Source: Streptomyces sp. RB17
GTDB taxonomy: Bacteria > Actinomycetota > Actinomycetes > Streptomycetales > Streptomycetaceae
DNA length: 64,000 nucleotides
NCBI RefSeq assembly: GCF_009604455.1
Contig: NZ_WEGL01000002.1
Span: forward strand, 620,001 to 684,000
Direction: 5' to 3'
Positions 16,768 to 24,774 of this stretch are shown here, piece after piece (the stretch's first letter is position 1; the number at the start of each line of letters is the position of its first letter). Position numbers and translations under genes: made by a program. The notes below the pieces were generated by a model. It had not been told where the DNA came from, searched no databases, and worked only from the letters and a program-made list of their open reading frames with translations.

Positions 16768-18498
16768 TCATTCGGCGAGCTTCCCGTCGGTCGAGACCTC
16801 TTCCATGAGCACGGAAATCTCGTCGGGGACGGCCGGAATGGTCTCGCGGGTGACGCCCGCCGTCGGGGACCACACGAGATTCACCTGCAGAGCGGGATCC
16901 TGCGCGGGGTAGTCGCTGCGGTTGTGACAACCGCGGGTCTCACGGCGCTCCAACGCCGCTTCGAGGGTGGCCCGGGCGGCCAGGGCGGCGGACTTCAGAT
17001 CGAAGGCGTGGGCGAGGTCCTGGAAGCCCGCGATGTCCGGGTGTACACCGACGTCCTCCATCCTCTTCTCGATCGCCGCCAGCTCCGCCAGCCCGGTGCG
17101 CAGGCCTTCCTCGTCGCGTACGACGCCCGCGTGCTCGGTCATCGTGTTGCGGATGGCGCGCTGCAGCGCGCGGACGTTCTCCGGGCCGTCGGCCGCGAGC
17201 AGTTCGTCGATCTCCGCGCGGGCGGCCGCGATCGCCGGCGCCGACCGCGGCTGTGCGGTCAGCGACTGCGAGTAGGCGGCAGCGGCCCGGCCGGTGATGC
17301 GGCCGAAGACGAGCAGTTCGATGAGGCTGTTGCCGCCCAGCCGGTTGGCGCCGTGCAGCCCGCTCGACGCCTCACCGATGGCGTACAGGCCGCGCACGTC
17401 GGTGCTGTGGTCCTCGGGGCGCACCCACACCCCGCCCATCGAGTAGTGCGCGGTGGGCGCGATCTCGATGGGGTCGCGGGTGATGTCCAGCATCTGAAGG
17501 TCCAGCAGCGTCTGGTAGACCCGCGGCAGCCGGGTCATGATCGTCTGCCGGGGCAGGTGGGAGACGTCGAGCCACACTCCGCCCTTGGGGGTCCCGCGCC
17601 CTTCCTTGATCTCCGTGTAGGAGGCCAGGGCCACGCGGTCACGGGTGGACAGCTCCATGCGCACGGGGTCGTAGCGGCTCATGAACCGCTCGCCGAGCGC
17701 GTTGCGCAGGATGCCGCCCTCACCGCGGGCGGCCTCGCTGACGAGGGTGCCGGCCGCGTTCTCCGGCTCGATGATCCCGGAGGGGTGGAACTGGACCAGC
17801 TCGGGATCGCGCAGGCGGGCGCCGGCCTCCACGGCCAGGCGGAACGAGTCGCCCGTGTTCTCGTCACGGCGTGAGGAGGTGCGCCGCCAGATGCGTGTGT
17901 GGCCGCCCGCGGCGAGGATGACGGCATCGGCGTGGATCAGGTACCGGGTGCCATGGGTGAGGTCGAAGCCGTAGGCGCCGAAGACGGCGCCGTCGTGCGC
18001 CAGAAGGCGGGTGATGTAGACGCCGTCGAGCACGGGGATGCCGAGCTGTTCAGTGCGCCGGATGAGCGTGCGCTGGATCTCCAGGCCGGTGTAGTCGCCG
18101 GCGAAGGCGGTCCGCCGGAATTTGTGCGCGCCGAAGAAACGCTGGGAGATCCGGCCGTCCTCCTCCCTGGCGAAGGCCATGCCGTAGCGCTCCAGGTCGT
18201 CGATGCCGCGGGCGGCGCCCTGCGTGACGATCTCCACGGTCCGGGGGTCGGCCAGCAGATAGCTCTCCTTGAGCGTGTCGGCCGCGTGCTGCTGCCAGCT
18301 GTCCTGCGGATCCATGGTGGCCAGCGCCGCGTTGATGCCTCCGGCGGCGAGTGCGGTATGGGCGTCCTGCTTGGGGCGTTTGCCGACCGCGAGGACGTCG
18401 ACACCGGCCTCGGCCAGTTCGATCGCCGCTCGCAGCCCGGCACCTCCGGTGCCGATCACCAGCACCATGGTGGAAAGTCGTTGTTCGGTGATAGCCAC
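16768..18498 (-). CDS. Lone FAD flavoprotein of the SdhA/FrdA/NadB family
   Basis: A 576-residue flavoprotein. It has an FAD-binding GTGGAGLRAAIELAEAG at residues 16-32, HTALAAGG (the His that carries covalent FAD in SdhA) near residue 47, FHPSGI and EAARGEGG in the substrate domain, the active-site Arg segment RDRVALA, TAHYSMGG and the C-terminal FAD loop GEASSGLHGANRLGGNSL. The C-terminal helical domain is present. It could be a soluble fumarate reductase, succinate dehydrogenase A-like protein or L-aspartate oxidase. No iron-sulfur or membrane subunit gene is adjacent. GTG 18498 follows GGAG, and an ECF41-type promoter lies 36 bp upstream. Confidence 0.88.
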   Translation of the reverse strand: MAITEQRLSTMVLVIGTGGAGLRAAIELAEAGVDVLAVGKRPKQDAHTALAAGGINAALATMDPQDSWQQHAADTLKESYLLADPRTVEIVTQGAARGIDDLERYGMAFAREEDGRISQRFFGAHKFRRTAFAGDYTGLEIQRTLIRRTEQLGIPVLDGVYITRLLAHDGAVFGAYGFDLTHGTRYLIHADAVILAAGGHTRIWRRTSSRRDENTGDSFRLAVEAGARLRDPELVQFHPSGIIEPENAAGTLVSEAARGEGGILRNALGERFMSRYDPVRMELSTRDRVALASYTEIKEGRGTPKGGVWLDVSHLPRQTIMTRLPRVYQTLLDLQMLDITRDPIEIAPTAHYSMGGVWVRPEDHSTDVRGLYAIGEASSGLHGANRLGGNSLIELLVFGRITGRAAAAYSQSLTAQPRSAPAIAAARAEIDELLAADGPENVRALQRAIRNTMTEHAGVVRDEEGLRTGLAELAAIEKRMEDVGVHPDIAGFQDLAHAFDLKSAALAARATLEAALERRETRGCHNRSDYPAQDPALQVNLVWSPTAGVTRETIPAVPDEISVLMEEVSTDGKLAE

Positions 18499-18533
18499 GG
18501 TCCACTCCGATCGCGGGGGTTGTCCCTCAGTAC

Positions 18534-18560
18534 GACCGGACCGTCCGGTGATCTGTGACA
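18534..18560 (-). promoter_or_regulatory. ECF41-type promoter, box 3
   Basis: TGTCACA-N16-GGTC on the minus strand, with CC before the -10 element. It ends 36 bp before the flavoprotein start codon. Confidence 0.8.
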
Positions 18561-18613
18561 GCTTGCGCCGCTCAGGGGTCCGCCGACGCCGACGGAGCGG
18601 TTCCCGGGCCGGG

Positions 18614-19042
18614 TCATCGCGGCAGCGACCGGTCGGGGGATGTGGAGGGCCGCACCGTGACCGTGGGTACGGTGACGACCGAGACCTCTTTGGTCAGCAG
18701 CCGGTGGACAGAGCAGCGTCCGGCCACCGCGACCAGGTGCTTGATGCGGCCGGAATCCAGATCGCCGGTCAGCCGGACGTCCTTGACGATCTGTCCCCGC
18801 GCATCGAACCGCACGGTGACATCGACCCGGTCGAGCGGCCAGTCGTGCCTGTCCGCGTACGCCCGGACGGCCATGGACGTGCACGTCCCCAGCGCGGCCA
18901 GCAGCAGTTCTCCGGGTGTGGGCCCGGTGTCGGTCCCGACGGGCTGGGGTGCGTCCGCGGTCAGTGCGTGCGGGCCGACCACGACGGACCGGGCGAGGTG
19001 CCGGCCTTCGCGCACGGCCACGATGCGTGAGGTGGTCATCAT
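18614..19042 (-). CDS. OsmC family peroxidase-like protein
   Basis: A 142-residue OsmC/Ohr-fold protein. The two redox cysteines occur in LGTCTSMAV (about residue 54) and AGRCSVHR (about residue 109), matching the peroxidatic/resolving pair of the family. Such proteins reduce organic hydroperoxides in the cytoplasm with dithiol help. ATG 19042 has GGAG 7 bp upstream; ATG 19039 is an alternative. A promoter box 32 bp upstream puts it in the same predicted regulon as the neighbouring ohr gene. Confidence 0.85.
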   Translation of the reverse strand: MMTTSRIVAVREGRHLARSVVVGPHALTADAPQPVGTDTGPTPGELLLAALGTCTSMAVRAYADRHDWPLDRVDVTVRFDARGQIVKDVRLTGDLDSGRIKHLVAVAGRCSVHRLLTKEVSVVTVPTVTVRPSTSPDRSLPR

Positions 19043-19073
19043 TCTCCCTCTCCGTGTGTGCTGTCCCTGTTGA

Positions 19074-19100
19074 GACAGGACGCCCCTCCTTGATGTGACA
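19074..19100 (-). promoter_or_regulatory. ECF41-type promoter, box 4 (TGTC variant)
   Basis: TGTCACA-N16-TGTC on the minus strand, the only box whose -10 element is TGTC rather than GGTC. It faces the OsmC gene. Confidence 0.7.
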
Positions 19101-19178
19101 TGTGGCCCCGAGCGCACGGAACGGTGCGGAGACCGATGCGCGATGGCCGGCCCGGCCGGGGAACAGCCGTGCGTCCGG

Positions 19179-19676
19179 CTAGCAGTCCAGCGTGATGTGC
19201 GTCGGCGTGCCCTGCCCGGTCATCTTCACGTAAGGGCAGAGCGAATCGGCCGTCTCCATCAGCGGGGCGGCGACGGCGGGATCGATGTCCGGCCACTTGA
19301 CCACCAGGTCCACGCGCAACAGATAACCACCGTCCTCCGGGTCCCGCCCGAAAGCCACGGTCGTCTCCACGGAGATCACCGAAGGGTCGAGCGCGGCCTG
19401 CCGTGCCACCAGGCTCAGCGCCCCGTGGTAACAGGCGGCGAAGCCGGCGGCGAACAACTGCTCCGGGTTCGTCCCCTGCCCGTCTCCGCCCAGTTCCGCG
19501 GGCATACGCAGGTCCAGATCCAGGGCACCGTCGGCCGAGCGGGCTCTGCCGGTGGCGCGGCCGTGACTCGCCGGGCCACCGCTCACCGTCACCGTCGTGG
19601 TGTGGATCGGGGCGAAGGACTCCCCGTCGAAGTCCTTGTCGGTGGAGAGGCGGGGCGACCGGATCGGGTCGTTCAC
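19179..19676 (-). CDS. ohr: Organic hydroperoxide resistance protein (Ohr)
   Basis: A 165-residue Ohr-type peroxidase. The peroxidatic Cys is C82 in FAAGFAACYHGAL and the resolving Cys is C147 in DSLCPYVK, with NPEQLFAAG preceding the first as in classic Ohr. It reduces organic and fatty-acid hydroperoxides using lipoylated or other dithiols. GTG 19676 has GAAGGAGT 7 bp upstream, while a longer frame to 19736 has no ribosome site. No MarR-type OhrR gene is adjacent. Instead an ECF41-type promoter lies about 126 bp upstream, which is an unusual control arrangement for ohr. Confidence 0.9.
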   Translation of the reverse strand: MNDPIRSPRLSTDKDFDGESFAPIHTTTVTVSGGPASHGRATGRARSADGALDLDLRMPAELGGDGQGTNPEQLFAAGFAACYHGALSLVARQAALDPSVISVETTVAFGRDPEDGGYLLRVDLVVKWPDIDPAVAAPLMETADSLCPYVKMTGQGTPTHITLDC

Positions 19677-19801
19677 CGCGTGACTCCTTCGACGCCGCGG
19701 TGCACCGCCGGGCGCGGAGCCGGAGCAGGCGTGCATGTCCTGGGTGTCATATTGTGCGGGCCTTTACGTCTGAGGGGTGTGCCGGATACGGACAGTCAGT
19801 T

Positions 19802-19828
19802 GACCGGCACGTCGCCCCTGCTGTGACA
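19802..19828 (-). promoter_or_regulatory. ECF41-type promoter, box 5
   Basis: TGTCACA-N16-GGTC on the minus strand, with GCC before the -10 element. It lies between the end of the upstream sigma gene (19849) and ohr, so it can drive ohr independently. Confidence 0.72.
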
Positions 19829-19848
19829 GCCTTCGGTGGGCCGCCGCC

Positions 19849-20745
19849 TCAAGCGCCCAGCAAAGCCAGGTAAGGAGCCAGTTTGGCCGGGTTCATCACC
19901 CACATGAGGCGTTCGATACCCCGCGCGGACACATCGGCGCACAGCAGCGCCTTCGCTTTTCCCTCCTCCGAGACGAGGACGGCCGGCCGGCCGTTGGCCT
20001 CGACCCAGCGGACGCCCGACTGCGGCCAGAAACGCGGGGCGAAGGCGGCGAGATACCGGGAGACGTGCGGCAGTCCGAAGACCGGGATCTTCGATGCCCC
20101 GCGCATTCCGCCGCCGTCGGAGTAGCTCACCACATCCTCCGTGAGGACATCCTCCAGTACCGCCAGGTCACCGGTCTGCGCCGCGGCGAGGAACACCTCC
20201 ATCAGACGCCGGTGAGCGGTACGGCTGACCGGCTCTCTGCGCTCGGCAGCCAGATGCTTCCGGGCACGGGTCACCAACTGGCGTGTGTTGGCCTCGCTGG
20301 TCTCGAGGATGTCCGCGATGCGCTTGTACGGGTAGTCGAAGGCTTCCCGCAGCACGTAGGCAGCGCGTTCTACGGGGTTCAGCTTCTCCAGAAGGAAAAG
20401 AACCGCCAGGTCGAGTGCCTCTGCCCGCTCCGCGCCCAGTTGTGGATCCATGCTTGTGTCCACGGGCTCGGGGATCCAGGGCCCGGTGTACGACTCGCGC
20501 CGCACCCTGGCGGACTGGGCGAAGTTGATCGCCAGGCGGGCGGTCACCGTGGCCAGGAAGGCGGCCGGTTCATGGATCCCGGAACGGTCGGTGGACTGCC
20601 ATCGCAGCCACGCCTCCTGGACGATGTCCTCGGCCTCCACAGCGCTGCCGAGCACGCGGTAGGCGATACCGAAGAGTTGGGGACGCACTGCCATGAAATC
20701 CCTCGTCGCCCGGTCAAGGGAGCCCGAGTGGTCTTCGGCGCGCAT
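19849..20745 (-). CDS. ECF41-type sigma factor 1 with SnoaL-like C-terminal domain
   Basis: A 298-residue sigma factor. Region 2 (FGIAYRVLGSAVEAEDIVQEAWLRW) and region 4 (NPVERAAYVLREAFDYPYKRIADIL ... RARKHL) are complete. The linker carries WIPEP, the ECF41 hallmark, and a C-terminal SnoaL-like domain (about residues 175-298) has DGGGM and NPAKL, which correspond to the DGGGK and NPDKL motifs that tune ECF41 activity in place of an anti-sigma factor. ATG 20745 follows GGAGG by 6 bp. No TGTCACA box in the right orientation was found upstream, so it may not control itself. Confidence 0.88.
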   Translation of the reverse strand: MRAEDHSGSLDRATRDFMAVRPQLFGIAYRVLGSAVEAEDIVQEAWLRWQSTDRSGIHEPAAFLATVTARLAINFAQSARVRRESYTGPWIPEPVDTSMDPQLGAERAEALDLAVLFLLEKLNPVERAAYVLREAFDYPYKRIADILETSEANTRQLVTRARKHLAAERREPVSRTAHRRLMEVFLAAAQTGDLAVLEDVLTEDVVSYSDGGGMRGASKIPVFGLPHVSRYLAAFAPRFWPQSGVRWVEANGRPAVLVSEEGKAKALLCADVSARGIERLMWVMNPAKLAPYLALLGA

Positions 20746-21019
20746 CCATGTCCTCCGTACTCGGACCACCATGCTACAAGCCGGACCAGCACATGCGTGT
20801 GTCCCGGTCCTCCTCATGTCACATGGCGGCTCCGCGGAACCGACTGTCTCCGCGCACCGGAAGCGGACCGTGTGAACGCACATCCGCGTGCAGCGAGCCG
20901 GACGGCCGACACGGTGTTACCGACCCGATCGGGCCGCACGTTCAGCAAGACCAGCCAAGGTCTCTTCCGTCTCCGGATACCGAAGCGCCCCCGCCAAAGG
21001 GAGCCGCCGCACTCCCTGT

Positions 21020-21046
21020 TGTCACAGATCCACCGTGCACCCGGTC
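21020..21046 (+). promoter_or_regulatory. ECF41-type promoter, box 6
   Basis: TGTCACA-N16-GGTC on the plus strand, with CCC before the -10 element. It is the only plus-strand box and faces the only plus-strand member, the broken cupin gene (start 21146). Confidence 0.78.
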
Positions 21047-21145
21047 ATCACTGTGCGACGCGCATGGGACCCGGACGCGTGAACCACGCATCCGGCCAAC
21101 GGTGTGCCGTCCCGTGTCATGACGAATCCATGGAGATGCAACACG

Positions 21146-21510
21146 ATGTCGGAAAAGGATCCAGCGCAGGCGTCCGGCGAGCAGCCCCGGTCGAAGGGGT
21201 GGAAGACAGCGGCGACGATGCTGCAGGACGCCGCGCCGATCTCCATCCCCGAGGGCGCCTCGGCGATGACCATTCGCGTCGAGTGGGAGCCCGGAGACCC
21301 GGGAACGCCGCCGCACCGCCACTCGGGGCCGGCTTCTGGGAGCCGGGCGGTGACGCGATCCACTACCAGGACGGCAACGCGCTGCCGGACGCGCGGACCC
21401 GGTTCGCCGTGACGATGATGTGCGCTCCTGGCAGGCCCATGCTCGAACTGGTCGACGAGAAGGAACTGGCCGAGCGGGCGCACCTGCGCGCCCCGCGTCC
21501 CACCGCCTGA
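21146..21510 (+). pseudogene. Cupin-domain protein with internal deletion
   Basis: ATG 21146 follows a GGAG ribosome site. The reading runs through MTIRVEWEPGDPGTPPHRHSGPA, with metal-binding His residues, up to about 21330. It then leaves the frame, and the rest of the cupin (FWEPGGDAIHYQDGN through to the stop at 21510) continues in another frame. The central strands expected between HRHSGP and FWEPGGD (roughly 25 residues) are missing, so this is a deletion with frameshift rather than a single sequencing error. Confidence 0.75.
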
Positions 21511-21575
21511 CCGGCCGCCTGCACCCTCGGCAGGCCCGTTCCGACGGGAGACTACTTGGAAGGGCGCGACACGGT

Positions 21576-21782
21576 ATGAACGCGATCGACGCCGTCCACG
21601 CCATGCCGACGGCGCTGTTCAGCGCCGGCGCGGTCCACGCTCTCCGGCACGACGCGCCACGGAGTCCTGGATGGCGCAGTCGGGTCGACCACCTTCTGCA
21701 CACCGCCATGGCCCTGGCCATGGCGGTGATGCCGTGGCGCTCGGGCCGCGTGCTGCCGGAGCTGCCGCGGACGGTCTTCTGA
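21576..21782 (+). CDS. Short membrane-protein fragment, possibly DUF5134-like
   Basis: A 68-residue frame with a GGAAGGGC ribosome site 9 bp before ATG. The HLLHTAMALAMAVMPW segment resembles the first membrane helices of DUF5134 proteins, which are normally about 180-200 residues, so this would be a truncated copy. It lies just after a broken cupin gene. Confidence 0.3.
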   Translation: MNAIDAVHAMPTALFSAGAVHALRHDAPRSPGWRSRVDHLLHTAMALAMAVMPWRSGRVLPELPRTVF

Positions 21783-21790
21783 AGGGGCGG

Positions 21791-22000
21791 ATGGCCGAGA
21801 GGAAGTTCAACCTGACCTACTGCCGATTGCTCCATCCGTTGGAAGAGACGTTCACCGGCGGCCCGGAGAAGCTCGGGGCCGCGACCGGCATGATGTACGC
21901 GCTGAAGGCGCAGGCGCAGGGCCTGATGGACACGCCCGGACGGCGACGGCACGACGGCCGGCCGACCTTCGAGTACGCCGAACCGGGGCTCCGCCGATGA
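21791..22000 (+). CDS. Small hypothetical protein
   Basis: A 69-residue frame starting MAERKFNLTYCRLL, 8 bp after the previous frame ends. GAAGGGGCGG immediately before the ATG is a good ribosome site. The sequence is soluble with mixed charge, and no family was recognised. It could be real or a fragment fused by the rearrangements seen around it. Confidence 0.3.
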   Translation: MAERKFNLTYCRLLHPLEETFTGGPEKLGAATGMMYALKAQAQGLMDTPGRRRHDGRPTFEYAEPGLRR

Positions 22001-22077
22001 CGGACAGCGGAGTCCGCACGTGGTCCCACGGACGGACTCCGCTGCGACGCACCCACGCCGTGAGGCATCCGGCGGCG

Positions 22078-22842
22078 TCAGACGAGTTCCAGGCCACCGT
22101 CGACGGTCAGTACCTGACCCGTGATGTGCGTGGCCAGGGGATCGGCTATACGCAGGATCCAGTGGGCGACGTCCTCGGGGTCGCCGAGCCGGCCCGTCGG
22201 TATCCGGTCCCGCTCGCGGCTGACCATCTCGTCGATGGCGTCGTGCGGGAGGCCGGCCGCGGCCAGGACGTCCGTCTTGGTGGGGCCCGGGGCGATGGCG
22301 TTGACCCGTACTCCCGCCGAGGCGAGTTCCAGCGCCCAACTGCGCGTCAGCTGCTCTACCGCGCTCTTGGTCGCGGCGTAGTGGGCCCCTCCGGGCAGAG
22401 GACGGTGACCGTAAGTGGACGAGACGTTGACGATGGAGCCCGAGGAGTCGCGCAAGTGCGGCAGCGCCGCACGGGCGAGCATGCTGGGCGCGGTCACGTT
22501 GAGCTCGAACAGGCGGGTGATCACTGATCGTTCGGTCTCCGCGAGAGGCATCACGGCGGTGGCGCCCGCGTTGTTCACAAGCACATCGAGTCGGCCCCAC
22601 AGGTCCAGGGCGGTGCCCACGATCGTGTCCGCGGCGCCCTCTTCGCAGATGTCGAGCGGCAGGACGGTGATGGCGGAGTGGACGTGGGCCGTTTCCTCCA
22701 GCGCGTCCTTCCGGCGTCCGACACCGAGGACGCGTGCTCCCGCCTGGGCCAGGGCGATCGAGGTGGCCCGGCCGATGCCGGATCCTGCTCCGGTGACGAT
22801 CGCGACACGGTGTGCGAAGTGTGATGGGACAGGGCTGTGCAT
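22078..22842 (-). CDS. Short-chain dehydrogenase/reductase (classical SDR)
   Basis: A 254-residue classical SDR. It has TGAGSGIGRA (cofactor loop), NNAG, the catalytic Ser in VNVSS and the YAATK motif (Tyr/Lys), ending in the typical TGQVLTVDGG segment. It is probably NAD(P)-dependent with unknown substrate. ATG 22842 follows AAGGGG. It lies 115 bp downstream of the AhpD-like gene on the same strand and may share its ECF41-type promoter. An SDR beside a carboxymuconolactone-decarboxylase-like gene fits the classic ECF41 COE gene set. Confidence 0.88.
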   Translation of the reverse strand: MHSPVPSHFAHRVAIVTGAGSGIGRATSIALAQAGARVLGVGRRKDALEETAHVHSAITVLPLDICEEGAADTIVGTALDLWGRLDVLVNNAGATAVMPLAETERSVITRLFELNVTAPSMLARAALPHLRDSSGSIVNVSSTYGHRPLPGGAHYAATKSAVEQLTRSWALELASAGVRVNAIAPGPTKTDVLAAAGLPHDAIDEMVSRERDRIPTGRLGDPEDVAHWILRIADPLATHITGQVLTVDGGLELV

Positions 22843-22889
22843 GGTTCCCCTTCGTGCGTGGGAAGGAACAGACTTTCGGTGATGTCCGG

Positions 22890-22912
22890 GTGGCACAGGC
22901 TGTATGTGCCAC
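22890..22912. repeat. 8-7-8 inverted repeat upstream of the SDR gene
   Basis: GTGGCACA and TGTGCCAC are perfect complements separated by 7 bp, in the 115-bp gap between the AhpD-like and SDR genes. It could be a weak terminator or an operator dyad; the sequence alone cannot decide. Confidence 0.6.
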
Positions 22913-22957
22913 CGTTGCCCCCCCAGGAGGCCCGCCCGAGTGGACAGGCGGTGTCGC

Positions 22958-23431
22958 TCAGCCGAACTGGCCAGGCTGGTAGTCCCCGGCAGGCTGCTGA
23001 TTGATGACGTTGATGCGGTTGTAGGCGTTGATGACGGCGATGAGGGAGATCAGGGCGATGAGCTGCTCCTCGTCGAAGTGCTTGGCCGCGTCGGCCCAGG
23101 CCGCATCGGTGACACCACCGGCGGCGTCGGCGATGCGGGTGCCCTGCTCCGCCAGCTCCAGCGCGGCGCGCTCCGCGTCGGAGAACACCTTGGCCTCACG
23201 CCAGGCCGCGACCAGATTGAGGCGCTGCGCGCTCTCCCCGGCGAGCGCCGCCTCCTTGGTGTGCATGTCGGTGCAGAATCCGCACCCGTTGATCTGGCTG
23301 GCCCTGATCTTCACCAGTTCCTGAACCGCAGCCGGCAGCGTCGAGTCCGAAACCGCCTTGCCGGCCGAGTTGATGTGCTTCAGCACCTTGCCCCCGAGCG
23401 GGTGGCCGAAGTAGTCGAGACGCGATTCCAC
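22958..23431 (-). CDS. AhpD-like / carboxymuconolactone decarboxylase family protein
   Basis: A 157-residue alpha-helical protein with the AhpD-type active site CGFCTDMH (CxxC plus downstream His, about residues 48-55) inside a carboxymuconolactone-decarboxylase fold. These proteins act as small thiol peroxidases or disulfide reductases. GTG 23431 has AAGGAG 6 bp upstream. An ECF41-type promoter lies about 37 bp upstream. Carboxymuconolactone-decarboxylase-like genes are the best-known ECF41 targets, so this gene is key evidence for the regulon assignment. Confidence 0.88.
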   Translation of the reverse strand: MESRLDYFGHPLGGKVLKHINSAGKAVSDSTLPAAVQELVKIRASQINGCGFCTDMHTKEAALAGESAQRLNLVAAWREAKVFSDAERAALELAEQGTRIADAAGGVTDAAWADAAKHFDEEQLIALISLIAVINAYNRINVINQQPAGDYQPGQFG

Positions 23432-23467
23432 GGTGATCTCCTTGCGTGTTTGCGGATACACACTCTT

Positions 23468-23494
23468 GACCGGGGTGACCGGCAATGTGTGACA
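23468..23494 (-). promoter_or_regulatory. ECF41-type promoter, box 7
   Basis: TGTCACA-N16-GGTC on the minus strand, with CCC before the -10 element. It faces the AhpD-like gene (start 23431). Confidence 0.82.
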
Positions 23495-23602
23495 CCGAGC
23501 CGTGCGTGACCTGGGTCTCACGCGCTCGTCGACACGGAGGAGTACGTCGACGGCGCCGGCGGACGCGCCCGCGCCGCCCTGTGCGCACGTGATCGGCGCC
23601 TG

Positions 23603-24520
23603 TCAGACACCGGGCGCGGTCGCGTACCGGAAGCGCGAGTCGAGGAACGCGGCGATCTTGCTCGGCTCGAACACCCACATGACGCGGTGAATCCCCTCGC
23701 GCGAGGCTGCGACGGTCATGAAGGCCGAGGGGTGGCCGTCCCGGTGGAGCAGCACCCCGCCGCGTCCGTTGGCCTGGACGGGTCGTATCTCCACCTCGCC
23801 CCAGAACCTCGGATACGCGGTCGACAGGTTCGCGACGCGGGCGCGCCCCAGCACCGGGACACGAGCGGCGCCGCGCATGCCGTTGCCGTCGGACAGACTG
23901 ACCGCATCGGGTGTGAGAAGTGCTTCCAAGGAGTCGATGTCACCCTGCCGTGCCGCCGCCACGAACGCGTCGAGCAGGCGCCGGTGTGCGGCCACGTCGA
24001 CGCTCTCGCGCTGCTCCGTGTCGAGGTGCTTGCGGGCTCGGCTGACGATCTTCCGGACGTTGACGACCGTCATCTGGAGCATCTCCGCGATCTCGGCGTA
24101 GGAGTAGTCGAACGCCTCTCGCAGGACGTATGCGGCCCGCTCTGTGGGTGTCAGCTTCTCCAGGAGGAGCAGGAGCGCGAGTTCCAGGGCCTCGGCCCGC
24201 TGGGCGCCCACCTCCGGGTCGCTGCTCGTGTCGACCGGCTCGGGCAACCACGGGCCGATGTAGGTCTCGCGCCGCAGCCGGGCGGACTGGCCCACGTTGA
24301 TCGCCAGTCGGGTGGTGGTGCTCGACAGAAAGGCCACCGGGCTGACGACGACCGAACGGTCCGTCTTCTGCCAGCGCAGCCACACTTCCTGCACCACGTC
24401 CTCCGCCTCGACCGCGCTGCCCAGGACGCGGTACGCGATACCGAAGAGGCGTGGCCGGAGTTCCAGGAAGACAGAAACGGCCCCGTCCAGGTCACCTTCC
24501 CCCGGGGGCGTGGCATGCAT
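23603..24520 (-). CDS. ECF41-type sigma factor 2, predicted autoregulated
   Basis: A 305-residue sigma factor, clearly a paralogue of sigma factor 1 (shared FGIAYRVLGSAVEAED and RAAYVLREAFDY). It carries the ECF41 linker motif WLPEP and a C-terminal SnoaL-like domain with DGNGM and a degenerate EPSKI in place of NPDKL. Changes in these motifs could alter its built-in regulation. ATG 24520 was chosen as the first good start of the conserved region; the ribosome site is modest. A TGTCACA-N16-GGTC box about 147 bp upstream suggests autoregulation and makes this the best candidate to read the nine boxes. Confidence 0.9.
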   Translation of the reverse strand: MHATPPGEGDLDGAVSVFLELRPRLFGIAYRVLGSAVEAEDVVQEVWLRWQKTDRSVVVSPVAFLSSTTTRLAINVGQSARLRRETYIGPWLPEPVDTSSDPEVGAQRAEALELALLLLLEKLTPTERAAYVLREAFDYSYAEIAEMLQMTVVNVRKIVSRARKHLDTEQRESVDVAAHRRLLDAFVAAARQGDIDSLEALLTPDAVSLSDGNGMRGAARVPVLGRARVANLSTAYPRFWGEVEIRPVQANGRGGVLLHRDGHPSAFMTVAASREGIHRVMWVFEPSKIAAFLDSRFRYATAPGV

Positions 24521-24666
24521 GATCCTTCTGTCTCCGTTCCTCCAGGTCTCCGGCGCCGGCAGGTGCCGTGATCCACCGGCCGTCCGACGAGCGGCCGCTG
24601 TGGCGCGTGCTGTTCGCGCAGGAGAGGGCAACCCACCGGGCCCTGTCCGATCCCGCCTTCTTCATT

Positions 24667-24693
24667 GACCACGGATGCCCCTGTCTTGTGACA
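24667..24693 (-). promoter_or_regulatory. ECF41-type promoter, box 8
   Basis: TGTCACA-N16-GGTC on the minus strand, here with CGT rather than CC before the -10 element. It faces sigma factor 2. Confidence 0.78.
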
Positions 24694-24774
24694 GGTTGTG
24701 GCATGTCAATTCGGATTCACCCGTGAAACCAGTGTTCTCGGGCCGGCGTGTGTCATGAACGGGTTGGCGGCCCC

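Noticed and set aside
20817..20823. TGTCACA on the plus strand as a further ECF41 promoter
   Set aside because: Sixteen bp downstream reads CCGA rather than NGTC, and it points away from sigma factor 1.
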